The notes: a model not told the origin generated them from the sequence alone. A DNA stretch of 64,000 nucleotides from Flagellimonas marinaquae (GCF_023716465.1 NZ_CP092415.1:2767501-2831500); one strand, 5' to 3'. Numbered from the stretch's first letter, positions 18,628 through 33,199 are shown. Numbers and translations are program-made.

Positions 18628-19956
18628 ATGGCACTGCACAAAGAAAACATTTTGATCGTTGACGACGATATTGGGATATTGGAACTTTTAACGAGAAGAT
18701 TAAAGGACCTGAATTTTCATGTTTTTAAAGCAATTTCAGTTAAAGAGGCCGTGTTTATTCTAAAAGATACACCTATAGATCTTTTAATAACGGATATACA
18801 AATGCCCGAAGTGGACGGGGTTCAATTATTAAAATTTGCCAACGAACACTATCCAAATATGCCCAAGTTGGTAGTTACCGGATACCCCTCTGTGGATGGC
18901 GCGTTGGAAGTGGTTAAATCGGGTGCGATGGATTATTTGACCAAGCCTTTCACCAAAGAAGAGCTCAAAACTGCCGTGGATAGAGCATTGTCCCAAGGGC
19001 GTAAAACAGACAAACCTTCGTCCTCTGCGACTAAAATTAGGGTAGATGCCCATTTTAAAGAAATGGTGGGAGAATCCGTGGCTTTTGATCAAGTTAAAAC
19101 TATTGTCGATCGGGTTAAGAACAACAGGGCCACTGTTTTGATCAATGGGGAAAGCGGTACAGGGAAGGAACTGGTCGCCAGGGCAATTCATTATTCGGGC
19201 AAGTATGCGAAAAAACCATTTGTGGCCGTAAATTGTGGTGCCATTCCAGAGAATCTTCAAGAAGCTGAACTCTTCGGATATACCAAGGGTGCTTTTACTG
19301 GGGCCGACCAAAATCGTGATGGATTTTTTCAGGCAGCGTCGGGGGGGACACTCTTTTTGGATGAGATAGGAACGGCCAGTTTGGATGTACAGACCAAACT
19401 GTTGAGGGCGCTTCAAGAAAAGGAGATTACAAAAGTGGGCTCCAGGACCGTGGAGAAAATAGAACTAAGGATCGTTGCCGCAACCAATGTTGATCTTGTG
19501 GAGGAAATCAGAAAAAAGAATTTTAGGGAAGATCTATATTATAGATTGACCGTTGTTGAGATCAATGTGCCTCCATTGCGTGATAGAAAGTCAGATATTC
19601 CTTTATTGGTGGACAAGTTTCTCCAAAAGTACGGAATCGAATATAGAGATCGCTTTGTGCGCATAGACCCGGATGCCCTTAATATATTGGAAAGATATGA
19701 TTGGCCAGGAAATATTAGAGAACTGGAAAATGTGATCCAACGGGCCGTGATCATGGCAGATGGCCATATTTCCATAAAGGATTTGCCAGATTATTTAAAA
19801 TACGAAATTCAATTTCCGGAAGACGAATTGATACCTTTAAAGGAAATGGAAAAAAGGTACATCCAAAAAGTACTGGCTCATACCGAAGGCAACAAGACCA
19901 AAGCAGCCGAAATTTTACAGATAACCCGTAAAACCCTCCGGGACAAACTGGATTAA
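18628..19956 (+). CDS. NtrC-family sigma-54-dependent response regulator
   Basis: A 442-residue enhancer-binding activator. The receiver domain (1-125) has acidic residues D12-D14, phospho-acceptor D56 (LITDIQMP) and K106 (YLTKPF). The AAA+ domain has Walker A GESGTGKE (174-181) and an intact GAFTGA loop (221-226), required to contact sigma-54, plus LFLDEIG and a downstream PPLRDRKSDIPLL block. The Fis-type C-terminal helix-turn-helix reads NKTKAAEILQITRKTLRDKL. It should activate sigma-54 promoters when phosphorylated by the kinase encoded just upstream. Possible binding dyads lie in the downstream intergenic region (20102-20146). Confidence 0.93.
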   Translation: MALHKENILIVDDDIGILELLTRRLKDLNFHVFKAISVKEAVFILKDTPIDLLITDIQMPEVDGVQLLKFANEHYPNMPKLVVTGYPSVDGALEVVKSGAMDYLTKPFTKEELKTAVDRALSQGRKTDKPSSSATKIRVDAHFKEMVGESVAFDQVKTIVDRVKNNRATVLINGESGTGKELVARAIHYSGKYAKKPFVAVNCGAIPENLQEAELFGYTKGAFTGADQNRDGFFQAASGGTLFLDEIGTASLDVQTKLLRALQEKEITKVGSRTVEKIELRIVAATNVDLVEEIRKKNFREDLYYRLTVVEINVPPLRDRKSDIPLLVDKFLQKYGIEYRDRFVRIDPDALNILERYDWPGNIRELENVIQRAVIMADGHISIKDLPDYLKYEIQFPEDELIPLKEMEKRYIQKVLAHTEGNKTKAAEILQITRKTLRDKLD

Positions 19957-20035
19957 TTTGGATAGCTTTTGACCAATTGGTTCAAAAGTGACCACTTCCC
20001 ATATAACTTTCAATGCATACATAAAGTTTAATAAT

Positions 20036-20071
20036 CTGATTATTAAGCACTTGAACAGAATCAGCTTTTTT
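20036..20071 (+). terminator. Candidate terminator after the two-component operon
   Basis: A 6-bp stem CTGATT/AATCAG (20036-20041 with 20059-20064) is followed by C and six T. The left arm also belongs to the larger palindrome at 20026-20048, so two alternative folds exist. Confidence 0.4.
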
Positions 20072-20101
20072 GTGTCTTAAAGGGTATGCCATTTGTTATA
20101 C

Positions 20102-20146
20102 TGTTGCCAAATAAAGTTGGTAACAACGAACTAAATGTGGTAACAA
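20102..20146 (+). promoter_or_regulatory. Candidate activator dyad plus third half-site
   Basis: TGTTGCCAA (20102-20110) and TTGGTAACA (20117-20125) form an inverted repeat with one mismatch and a 6-base spacer. TGGTAACAA occurs again at 20138-20146, exactly 20 bases downstream of its first copy at 20118, so on nearly the same face of the helix. Such an array fits an upstream activating sequence for the Fis-type regulator encoded just before it. I could not find a -24/-12 element with correct 10-base spacing. Confidence 0.35.
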
Positions 20147-20302
20147 TGATAGGATCACCGTAAAGCACGATCAAAAGGACTGAAGATGAATAATTCCTGA
20201 TGGTCAAAAACAATTGTGGAATCTACAGACCTGGAAACCATAGGTCCATCTCAAGTTATTTCCTTCATTAAAAAACAAATACAACTAAAAATCAATAATC
20301 CA

Positions 20303-20461
20303 ATGAACGAATTTGTTCGGAGCCTTTGCTCGACCTGTATTCATAGATCGTATTGCTCGTTGAGCAAAAAAAGGACCCAGATAAGTCTGTGCAACGAATA
20401 CCATCATTTTATGGAAGATAACCAAGAGCCTACCATAATGATGTCGGATGAAATGTATTAA
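20303..20461 (+). CDS. Small cysteine-rich protein
   Basis: A 52-residue protein from the ATG at 20303; a GTG at 20216 would give 81 residues. It has four cysteines in the pattern CSTCIHRSYC, then Cys about 13 residues later (SLCNEYHHF), with two nearby His. This looks like a metal or Fe-S binding knuckle rather than a disulfide-rich secreted protein, since no signal peptide is present. It sits 39 bases before glutamate dehydrogenase and after the sigma-54 activator gene. I do not recognise the family. A regulatory or electron-carrier role is possible but unproven. Confidence 0.55.
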   Translation: MNEFVRSLCSTCIHRSYCSLSKKRTQISLCNEYHHFMEDNQEPTIMMSDEMY

Positions 20462-20500
20462 CAATCAAAAAAAGAAGGTAGAAGTATCTTAAAATTACAT

Positions 20501-21793
20501 ATGACAACAACGATAACATCAGAGAAGAAGCAAAAAAAGCAAGGGATGCTGGATAATGTTATGCGTCAATTCAACAATGCCGCTGACATTATAGATTTAA
20601 ACAAGAATATCAGAAAAATCCTTGAAGTGACCAACAATGAATTTGTGGTCCACTTTCCGGTCCGTATGGATAATGGCGAGGTAGAAATTTTTACAGGCTA
20701 CCGTGTTCAGCATAATAATGCCCTTGGGCCATATAAAGGAGGTCTGCGATATCACCCAACTGTGGATATCGATGCCGCACGGGCCTTGGCCATGTGGATG
20801 ACATGGAAAACTTCTTTGGCAGGATTGCCCTATGGTGGAGCCAAAGGAGGAATCCAGCTAGATCCGACCAAATATTCCCAGGACGAGTTACAACGGATCA
20901 CCAGACGGTTTACCTATGCCCTGGGTGACAATATAGGACCTGAGCTAGATATACCAGCTCCGGATGTAAACACCAATCCACAGACCATGGCCTGGATCTT
21001 GGATACTTATATGTCCACAAAATCTCCCAACGAGCGGTCCAAGAATTTACACGTAGTAACCGGTAAGCCCATTGGAGCGGGTGGTTCCGAAGGTAGGGAT
21101 AGAGCTACAGGGTATGGTGTTTTCTTGACCATTAAGTTTTGGGCGGAACACAAGAACATTTCACTAAAAGGTAAAAAATTCATAGTGCAAGGTTTTGGTA
21201 ATGTTGGATATTGGGCATCCCATTTTCTACATGAAGAGGGGGCCTTACTAACTGCAGTACAAGACGCCTATGGAAGTATTTACAATGAGTCCGGTATTCA
21301 TCCTGAGCAACTTTTGGACTATGCCAAGGCCAATAAAGGGAGTATACTAGGTTTTAGTGGTGGCAATCCTGTGGATAACGCTAATTTTTTTGGGTTGGAC
21401 TGTGATATTTGTATTCCAGCAGCTCTTGGCAATCAGATTACGGTAAAAAATGCACCACAAATAAAGGCAAGCCTTATCGCGGAAGGCGCAAACGGGCCTA
21501 CAGATGTAAAGGCCGAAGAAATACTGTTAAAAAATGGGGTGGACATTATCCCGGACATTTTATGTAATTCAGGAGGTGTCATCGGTAGTTATTTTGAATG
21601 GCTGCAAAACCGTAACGGAGAGATTTGGCAACTGGATGAGGTGTTGGAAAAGCTGGAGAAAAAGATGAGGGAATCCTTTAGTAAGGTAATGCAAAAAACA
21701 AAAACCGAGAAAATCGATGCACGGACCGCTGCATTTGTAATTGCTATTGAGCGACTTGAAGAAGCCTATGTACAAAGAGGTATTTTTCCTTGA
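20501..21793 (+). CDS. Glu/Leu/Phe/Val-type glutamate dehydrogenase
   Basis: A 430-residue cytosolic dehydrogenase. The substrate domain holds GPYKGGLRYHP and the catalytic lysine motif PYGGAKGGI (K115). The Rossmann domain has FIVQGFGNVGYWA, and the C-terminal part has EGANGPT and NSGGVIGSYFEW. Length and motifs match the catabolic RocG/GudB-like hexameric enzymes, which convert glutamate to 2-oxoglutarate and ammonia, usually with NAD. Coenzyme use is not certain from sequence. Its place after an NtrC-type regulator and a dyad-rich intergenic region suggests nitrogen-responsive control. Confidence 0.93.
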   Translation: MTTTITSEKKQKKQGMLDNVMRQFNNAADIIDLNKNIRKILEVTNNEFVVHFPVRMDNGEVEIFTGYRVQHNNALGPYKGGLRYHPTVDIDAARALAMWMTWKTSLAGLPYGGAKGGIQLDPTKYSQDELQRITRRFTYALGDNIGPELDIPAPDVNTNPQTMAWILDTYMSTKSPNERSKNLHVVTGKPIGAGGSEGRDRATGYGVFLTIKFWAEHKNISLKGKKFIVQGFGNVGYWASHFLHEEGALLTAVQDAYGSIYNESGIHPEQLLDYAKANKGSILGFSGGNPVDNANFFGLDCDICIPAALGNQITVKNAPQIKASLIAEGANGPTDVKAEEILLKNGVDIIPDILCNSGGVIGSYFEWLQNRNGEIWQLDEVLEKLEKKMRESFSKVMQKTKTEKIDARTAAFVIAIERLEEAYVQRGIFP

Positions 21794-21855
21794 TCAAGGA
21801 AAAATTACCAAGTGAAGTATGATGAGGTTAACAATAATTTTATAAGAATGACACA

Positions 21856-22275
21856 ATGAAATATGGGAGTTTGATAATTGAAAAAAAGGAGTATGTTCTT
21901 CTCAAACGGCTGATAAACCTTACTGGTTACCATAAAGACGATACCTTTAAACGATCTGTGGGAAAACTTAGAGAAGAGATGGAATCAGCACAGATTTTGG
22001 ATGGGGAAGATATGCCCAAGGATGTCATACGCTTCAATTCATGGGTCACGATCACTTCCGAAAACGGATGGCACAAGAAATTCAAATTGGTAATGCCGAG
22101 CAAGAGTAATGTTAGGAACAATCATATTTCCATTTTGACTCCTATGGGGGCATCGGTAATTGGTTATGCACAAGGAGATACCTATTTATGGGAATTTCCT
22201 TCAGGTGTTCAGCAATTGACCATTGAGCATATTGAGCAAGAAAACGAACCTATAGATATAAACATGGTAATATGA
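21856..22275 (+). CDS. GreA/GreB-family (Rnk-like) transcription factor
   Basis: A 139-residue protein with a GreA/GreB C-terminal domain (about 60-130), shown by RFNSWVTITSENG, SILTPMGASVIGYAQGD and a terminal ELTIEHIEQ-like strand. The N-terminal arm is short, like Rnk and the small Bacteroidota Gre homologs, and lacks a full-length GreA coiled coil with acidic tip. It may bind the RNA polymerase secondary channel without normal cleavage activity. The stop overlaps the next ATG in an ATGA arrangement, so the two are translationally coupled. Confidence 0.8.
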   Translation: MKYGSLIIEKKEYVLLKRLINLTGYHKDDTFKRSVGKLREEMESAQILDGEDMPKDVIRFNSWVTITSENGWHKKFKLVMPSKSNVRNNHISILTPMGASVIGYAQGDTYLWEFPSGVQQLTIEHIEQENEPIDINMVI

Positions 22276-22667
22276 AACAAGTAGGTAGACCATATTATCA
22301 CGAATCCATAAACAATATTCTTAGTAAAAAGGATAAATTGGAAATAGGTAATTGGACGGATAACATGGAACTGATCAATGAAGAGTTGCAATACCTCATC
22401 CCATTGGAAAAGCGACTTTTGGGCAATGCAAGCCTTCAACAAAGATTATTGGCATTGCAAAGGGAAAACCAACTGCGATTGGGGACCCTATACCGGTACG
22501 AACGGAACATGGCAAATGCCATAGAATGCGATACCTTGGAATGTGATGCCTATTACTTGAATACACATGAAAAAAACAGGGATGGCTACATGGAGCATTT
22601 AAAAAACTATTCACAACTTAAATTGATGTTGTTTTCCAAAATTTTGGACCGATACAAGAATAATTGA
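22272..22667 (+). CDS. Small helical protein of unknown function
   Basis: A 131-residue, probably all-helical, soluble protein. A central heptad-like stretch (LQQRLLALQRENQLRLGTLYRYE) suggests a coiled coil, and two Cys lie close together (ECDTLECDAYY). No signal peptide or membrane segment is seen. It starts within the stop of the Gre-like gene (4-base overlap), so the two probably act together, for example as a partner that supplies the coiled-coil part. I do not recognise the family. Confidence 0.65.
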   Translation: MKQVGRPYYHESINNILSKKDKLEIGNWTDNMELINEELQYLIPLEKRLLGNASLQQRLLALQRENQLRLGTLYRYERNMANAIECDTLECDAYYLNTHEKNRDGYMEHLKNYSQLKLMLFSKILDRYKNN

Positions 22668-22740
22668 AGTAAGAGGCAACAATTACTGGTAGGTTGGTTT
22701 AGTAGGTTACTGGTAATCATTCCTGTAATTAAATACGATA

Positions 22741-22817
22741 AGGCTGTCTAAAAAGTCAATGGCTGTCAACCTGAAACAAGTTCAGAATGGCGCATTTCAC
22801 TACTTTTTAGACGGCCT
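22741..22817. terminator. Long bidirectional hairpin terminator with nested palindrome
   Basis: Left arm 22741-22756 (AGGCTGTCTAAAAAGT) pairs with 22802-22817 over 16 positions with one G-T wobble, followed by a T run on the + strand. Its loop contains a second imperfect palindrome, CTGAAACAAGTTCAG, a motif I associate with short dispersed intergenic repeats in Flavobacteriaceae. It separates convergent genes ending at 22667 (+) and 22821 (-). Confidence 0.75.
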
Positions 22818-22820
22818 TTT

Positions 22821-29005
<6,185 letters not shown>

Positions 29006-29006
29006 T

Positions 29007-31040
29007 CTATTCTTCCATTAGCAACATGATGATATGGGCTGCACTCCAACTAAAATTTTTGGCATACAACCCTTTTCCCGTTAACGGGTGATAGTTCTCA
29101 CGAATTGAAATTCCTTTTTCCATTACGCCCTCCGCACCTTCTAATATTTGCAAGGTTGCCTTGTGCGCTTCGGCTTCAAATCCATAATTTTTTAATCCCT
29201 TTACGCCAAAATAGGATTGATCCAGCCAATTGGGTCCTCTCCAGTAACCGTTCATGGGATCAAACTTTGGATGGTCCTTGGACATGGTCTGAAAAGGAAC
29301 TTTTACATAAAATTTTTCGGGGTCCATCATTTTATTTTTTATGGTAGTGGCCTGTGCTTGAGTAGCTACTTTTGCCCAAAGAGGAATCCAACCTTCACTG
29401 CCTGCTCCTTTTACAAAAGTAGTACCGGACAAGTCCGTATCGTAAAACCAACCATCTTCTGTATTGTAAAACTGTGATTGAATTTTCGATTTCAGCATCT
29501 CCGCTTCGGCTATATAAGTTTCATGATCTGATGATTTACCTATGACCTTTGCCAGTTCTGCTAGGTATATTTTTTCTGCATACAAGTAGGCATTAAGGTC
29601 AACACTTTCTTGGTTCATGGAATATGCACCTTCTCCGTTTTTTACCATTTGGGTCGCATCGAACCTAATGGCATTATCCATACCGCTTTCCCATTTTGCC
29701 GCTAGTACCGTCCCGTCCGTAGAACCGTATTCGCATATACCGTCTTGGTCATGATCTCTTTTGTTGTACCACCATTGATGATATTTTTTTAGTTTGGGAT
29801 ACATTTCTTTTAAAAATCCCTTATCCTGGTCCTTTTTAAATACTTTGTATACCGCCCAAGCAGATAATGGTGGTTTGGTATCTCTTAGATTATGGGGCTC
29901 AATTGTGGTATCCCTATAAACACAATCTATGATAAAGCCATCTTCTAATTGAAAGTCGTACATCGCTCTTATTTGTTCCTTGGCCAATTCCGGGTTAAAA
30001 TAGGAAAGTCCGGCCGCATGTTTCCAAGAATCCCAAGACCAAAATCCATGGAACCATTCGTAATGGTAACTGGGAAAAAGGCCTTGGTGCCGCAATTCAC
30101 CTGCTGGCACACGCCAATTGTTCTGAAGCGTTAACAAAGTTTTGGCCAATACCTCTGCATATCGATCATCTTTGAATTTCGTATCGGTATTTTGGAATAG
30201 GGTATCCAATTGGTTTTCTTTTTCCCTGATCCGATCTTGGAGAACGGTATCAAAATTTATTTTATCCAATTCTTTATTTTCCTTTATTGGATCATATTCT
30301 GGAAAAATAAAGCTTTGTGCCACAATAGATTCGTTAGAAGTTTGAGGTTCTAAGATTAAATGTTGTTCCATGCTAGTATAGCTTAGGCTTCTTACTTCCT
30401 TTAGTTTGGTGTTGGAGTCTAAAAAACGGATATACCCTTTTGCGTTACTATGCTCAGATGTTAATTGGAGGCCTTGATCCGTAGTGGAAAACACAATACC
30501 ATTGGCAAATAGGTTACCTGTGTAGCGTAGGTTTAAAGCGATAGGTTTTTGTGACACATTAGTTATTCTGGTCTGTTGAACAGCCGTATGCGGAGAAAGG
30601 TAAACCAGTTTTTGAACAATTGCCAGTTCCCTATCCTTAAATTGCTGCTCCAAATGGCTGGCATAGCTATTCTGAATGGTTTCAGTTGGATTCCACCTGT
30701 TGCCATCCGCTAAAATAACCTCTAATTGCGCCAGAGAATTTCCAGACCAGACACCATTTTGTTGGGTCATTAAAAAAGGCCCGGTAAATCCTAATTTATC
30801 CGTAACCTTGGATGGAAATCCGTAAGCGAACCAAGCTCCCTGATCCGAGTACATAAGCATATTTCTGGACTCTGGAGTCGTGGGATTCCCTCTAAAATCT
30901 AGGATATTCTTGGAAAATCCTATGGTTTTACTATTGGTTGCAGCTGTTTTGGGTTGATGTTCGCAACCCCAAAGCAAAAGAAATACTATGCTGGCCACCG
31001 TTAAACCAGAACGACAAAATAATTTATATAAATAGCCCAT
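29007..31040 (-). CDS. GH63-like (alpha/alpha)6 glycosidase lipoprotein
   Basis: A 677-residue exported lipoprotein (lipobox LLWGC, Cys26). An N-terminal beta-sandwich (40-290) precedes an (alpha/alpha)6 barrel. Signature sites are FWSWDSWKHA with candidate acid D337, WESGMDN (450-456), the GYWRGPNWLDQSYFG block (598-612) and IRENYHPLTG with candidate base E648, as in GH63 (YgjK, mannosylglycerate hydrolase, glucosidase I). These enzymes cleave alpha-linked glucose or mannose with inversion, and GH63 glucosidase I acts on an alpha-1,2-glucosidic bond. It is the first gene of the leftward operon, one base before the kinase/lyase fusion, so it could remove the outer alpha-1,2-glucose from glucosyl-galactosyl-hydroxylysine (inference). 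Confidence 0.85.
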   Translation of the reverse strand: MGYLYKLFCRSGLTVASIVFLLLWGCEHQPKTAATNSKTIGFSKNILDFRGNPTTPESRNMLMYSDQGAWFAYGFPSKVTDKLGFTGPFLMTQQNGVWSGNSLAQLEVILADGNRWNPTETIQNSYASHLEQQFKDRELAIVQKLVYLSPHTAVQQTRITNVSQKPIALNLRYTGNLFANGIVFSTTDQGLQLTSEHSNAKGYIRFLDSNTKLKEVRSLSYTSMEQHLILEPQTSNESIVAQSFIFPEYDPIKENKELDKINFDTVLQDRIREKENQLDTLFQNTDTKFKDDRYAEVLAKTLLTLQNNWRVPAGELRHQGLFPSYHYEWFHGFWSWDSWKHAAGLSYFNPELAKEQIRAMYDFQLEDGFIIDCVYRDTTIEPHNLRDTKPPLSAWAVYKVFKKDQDKGFLKEMYPKLKKYHQWWYNKRDHDQDGICEYGSTDGTVLAAKWESGMDNAIRFDATQMVKNGEGAYSMNQESVDLNAYLYAEKIYLAELAKVIGKSSDHETYIAEAEMLKSKIQSQFYNTEDGWFYDTDLSGTTFVKGAGSEGWIPLWAKVATQAQATTIKNKMMDPEKFYVKVPFQTMSKDHPKFDPMNGYWRGPNWLDQSYFGVKGLKNYGFEAEAHKATLQILEGAEGVMEKGISIRENYHPLTGKGLYAKNFSWSAAHIIMLLMEE

Positions 31041-31207
31041 TGTTGATGATTAAGAAATTAAAACATATCTAATTTTCAACAACAATCTAGTTGTACAAAT
31101 AAGAAAAAAGGGAAAACAAAAGTGGACGCTGCAAATTAAATAAAATTTTTGAATCTGGTTAAAATCATTATAATTCAATAAGAATACTGTAGTTTAGATT
31201 TAAAAAT

Positions 31208-31239
31208 TTTGTAAATCATAAAAAAATATATTGTTTTTG
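31208..31239 (+). promoter_or_regulatory. Candidate promoter for the ECF sigma gene in the divergent intergenic region
   Basis: TTTG (31208-31211), 20 bases, then TGTTTTTG (31232-31239): one base off the -7 consensus TAnnTTTG and one base off the usual spacing. The region 31041-31308 between the divergent operons is very AT-rich; the leftward promoter was not clear. Confidence 0.35.
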
Positions 31240-31308
31240 TGTTAAATTATTATTTAGATTAGTTTGTCCTTTTGATTAATTGGTCTACTAAACTTATTAG
31301 GTACTGTT

Positions 31309-31869
31309 TTGGATTCTCTATCGGTTTTTCGGGAAATACAGCAAAAGAACCAGTTTGTGTTCAAACGGTTTTTTGAGGATACCTACGAAGATTTGGTTCA
31401 GTACGCCGATAGCTATCTTTTCGAAAAATCGATCAGTGAAGATATTGTACAGGAGGTTTTTATCTATTTATGGGAGAATGCCTCCAAAATTAAAATTGCG
31501 ACCTCTTTTAATGCGTATCTCTTCACGATGGTTCGCAATAGATGCCTGAATCATCTAAAATCAATAAAAATTACAGATCGCGCCAAGGTTTTGGATATGC
31601 AGCATTTTATTGGTACTGATTACGAGTTGGACGTTTTTTCTGAGGAGGATCAACTCATTATACACAATCAAGTACTCAAAGTTGTTGAAATGTTACCATC
31701 TAAGATGCAACGTATTGTACGCATGAAATATATCGAAAATTATAAATACGTGGACATTGCCGAAGAGCTGGGAATATCCGTCAATACGGTAAAGACACAA
31801 TTAAAGCGAGCCAAGATCAGAATTGCTGAACAATTGATCACGGTAATCGCTGTTTTGCTTACCAAGTAG
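31309..31869 (+). CDS. ECF sigma-70 family RNA polymerase sigma factor
   Basis: A 186-residue ECF sigma factor of the Bacteroidota Sus type. Region 2 runs from FKRFFEDTYEDLVQYADSY through EDIVQEVFIYLWEN to MVRNRCLNHL; region 4 contains LPSKMQRIVRMKYIENYKY and the helix-turn-helix VDIAEELGISVNTVKTQLKRA. The start is probably TTG at 31309, because no in-frame ATG occurs before the middle of region 2. The FecR gene follows after 115 bases, the normal sigma-then-FecR order. It should drive the adjacent SusC/SusD genes and perhaps the divergent catabolic operon. Confidence 0.88.
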   Translation: MDSLSVFREIQQKNQFVFKRFFEDTYEDLVQYADSYLFEKSISEDIVQEVFIYLWENASKIKIATSFNAYLFTMVRNRCLNHLKSIKITDRAKVLDMQHFIGTDYELDVFSEEDQLIIHNQVLKVVEMLPSKMQRIVRMKYIENYKYVDIAEELGISVNTVKTQLKRAKIRIAEQLITVIAVLLTK

Positions 31870-31984
31870 CGATATCGGGTTGTTAAAAACCTCTTATTTT
31901 AACCTGTTTTTTAAATTTTTGTCAAAAAATTGTCACCCATTCTTATGATTTGATTGTCTTAGTGGTGAGATATGGTCAAATCGC

Positions 31985-33115
31985 ATGGAATTTAAACTCA
32001 TTCTTAAAAAGCTGAACAACTCCCTTTCGGAAGAGGAGAGAAAAATTTTTGATGCATGGATAGCTGAATCCGAACGGCACAAAAACTATTTCGATAGGGT
32101 AGAAAAAGGATATCTAAAATCTCCCGAATCTGTTGGTATTGATGAAGGTTGGTCCAAACTAAGTTCAAAATTGGCCATAGAACGAAAGAAACGGAACGTA
32201 GTTTATATAAAATATGTAGCTGCAGCGGTAATTTTGCTAATCGTATCGCTTCCGTTGGTGTTTAAAAAATCGCAGCACGAACTTCCTATACAACAGGTTG
32301 CCGAAAAGAAAATCGAGGTAGGTACGGATAAAGCAACCTTGACCTTGGAGGATGGTACCCAGGTCGCCCTGGAAAAAGGGGATTCCTTTATGCGCCAAAA
32401 TGTAAGCAGTAACGGAGAGCAATTGGTCTATCAAAAGAGCAGGTCCAGTGAGAATGCCCGATTAACCTATAACACTCTGACCATACCTCGAGGGGGTCAG
32501 TTCTATGTTGTGCTCTCGGATAGCACCAAGGTGTGGCTCAACTCGGACAGCCAACTTAGATATCCCGTAAATTTTGTGGATCATCAGCCAAGAAAAGTTG
32601 AATTGGTATATGGTGAGGCCTATTTTGAGGTTTCCCCGAGCAGCCTCCACAACGGTACTCATTTTATGGTTAAAACCCAAGGCCAGGAAGTGGATGTGTT
32701 AGGAACGGCGTTTAATATTAAGGCCTATCGGGAAGATAGCGAAGTGTCAACAGCCTTGGTGCATGGTCGAGTTACCGTGAATCAGAACGGAAATACGGAG
32801 GAACTTGCTCCGGGGTATCAATCAGTGTTTGACCCATTGGCCGGAACCGTTCAGATTGCAAAGGCCGATGTAAACAGTATAGTTGCCTGGAAAGATGGGT
32901 TGTTCAATTTTAAGGATATGCCATTAGGCGAAATTTTGGTGACCATTTCTAGATGGTACAATGCCGAAATACAGATAAAAAATCAAGAAAAGGCAGCCAT
33001 TGAATTCAATGGTATGTTCAATAGAAACCAAGAATTAGAAAAAATCTTAACAATAATCGAAAATACAAATGAAGTAAAGTTAACAACAGAGGGAAACACT
33101 ATAATAGTGGAATAA
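31985..33115 (+). CDS. FecR family anti-sigma factor
   Basis: A 376-residue single-pass inner-membrane protein. The cytoplasmic part (1-75) precedes a transmembrane helix around 76-94 (KYVAAAVILLIVSLPLVF). The periplasmic FecR domain shows IPRGGQFYVVLSDSTKVWLN, YGEAYFEV and VDVLGTAFNIKAY, and the end carries a DUF4974 domain (FKDMPLGEILVTISRWYNAEI; NGMFNRNQELEKILTIIE). It should sequester the sigma factor encoded upstream until the STN domain of the SusC encoded 84 bases downstream reports ligand. Confidence 0.92.
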   Translation: MEFKLILKKLNNSLSEEERKIFDAWIAESERHKNYFDRVEKGYLKSPESVGIDEGWSKLSSKLAIERKKRNVVYIKYVAAAVILLIVSLPLVFKKSQHELPIQQVAEKKIEVGTDKATLTLEDGTQVALEKGDSFMRQNVSSNGEQLVYQKSRSSENARLTYNTLTIPRGGQFYVVLSDSTKVWLNSDSQLRYPVNFVDHQPRKVELVYGEAYFEVSPSSLHNGTHFMVKTQGQEVDVLGTAFNIKAYREDSEVSTALVHGRVTVNQNGNTEELAPGYQSVFDPLAGTVQIAKADVNSIVAWKDGLFNFKDMPLGEILVTISRWYNAEIQIKNQEKAAIEFNGMFNRNQELEKILTIIENTNEVKLTTEGNTIIVE

Positions 33116-33119
33116 AAAA

Positions 33120-33159
33120 GGGATGAGGCTTAGACCTGGACAATTTAAACGCTCATCCC
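33120..33159 (+). promoter_or_regulatory. Hairpin between fecR and susC
   Basis: GGGATGAG (33120-33127) pairs perfectly with CTCATCCC (33152-33159) around a 24-base loop. There is no T run after it, so it is not a standard terminator. It could protect, process or attenuate the transcript between regulator and transporter genes. Confidence 0.45.
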
Positions 33160-33199
33160 CGTCAATTAATTAGTACAAACTAACTAACATTTCAAATTT

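Larger units (their letters stand above)
19957..20302. other. Palindrome-rich intergenic region
   Basis: This 346-base stretch carries several dyads. TTTTGA and TCAAAA flank CCAATTGG at 19967-19987; AAGTG/CACTT lies at 19986-19997. A near-perfect palindrome at 20026-20048 has the core TAATAATCTGATTATTA. CTGATT (20036-20041) can instead pair with AATCAG (20059-20064), followed by CTTTTTTG, which would make a terminator for the regulator operon. Further on is the dyad at 20102-20125. No conserved ORF was recognised, although an in-frame GTG at 20216 could extend the small Cys-rich gene upstream. Confidence 0.5.

Noticed and set aside
20146..20260. Sigma-54 -24/-12 promoter before glutamate dehydrogenase
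   Set aside because: GG and GC pairs were found only at 11- or 12-base spacing, not the required 10, so I did not annotate one.
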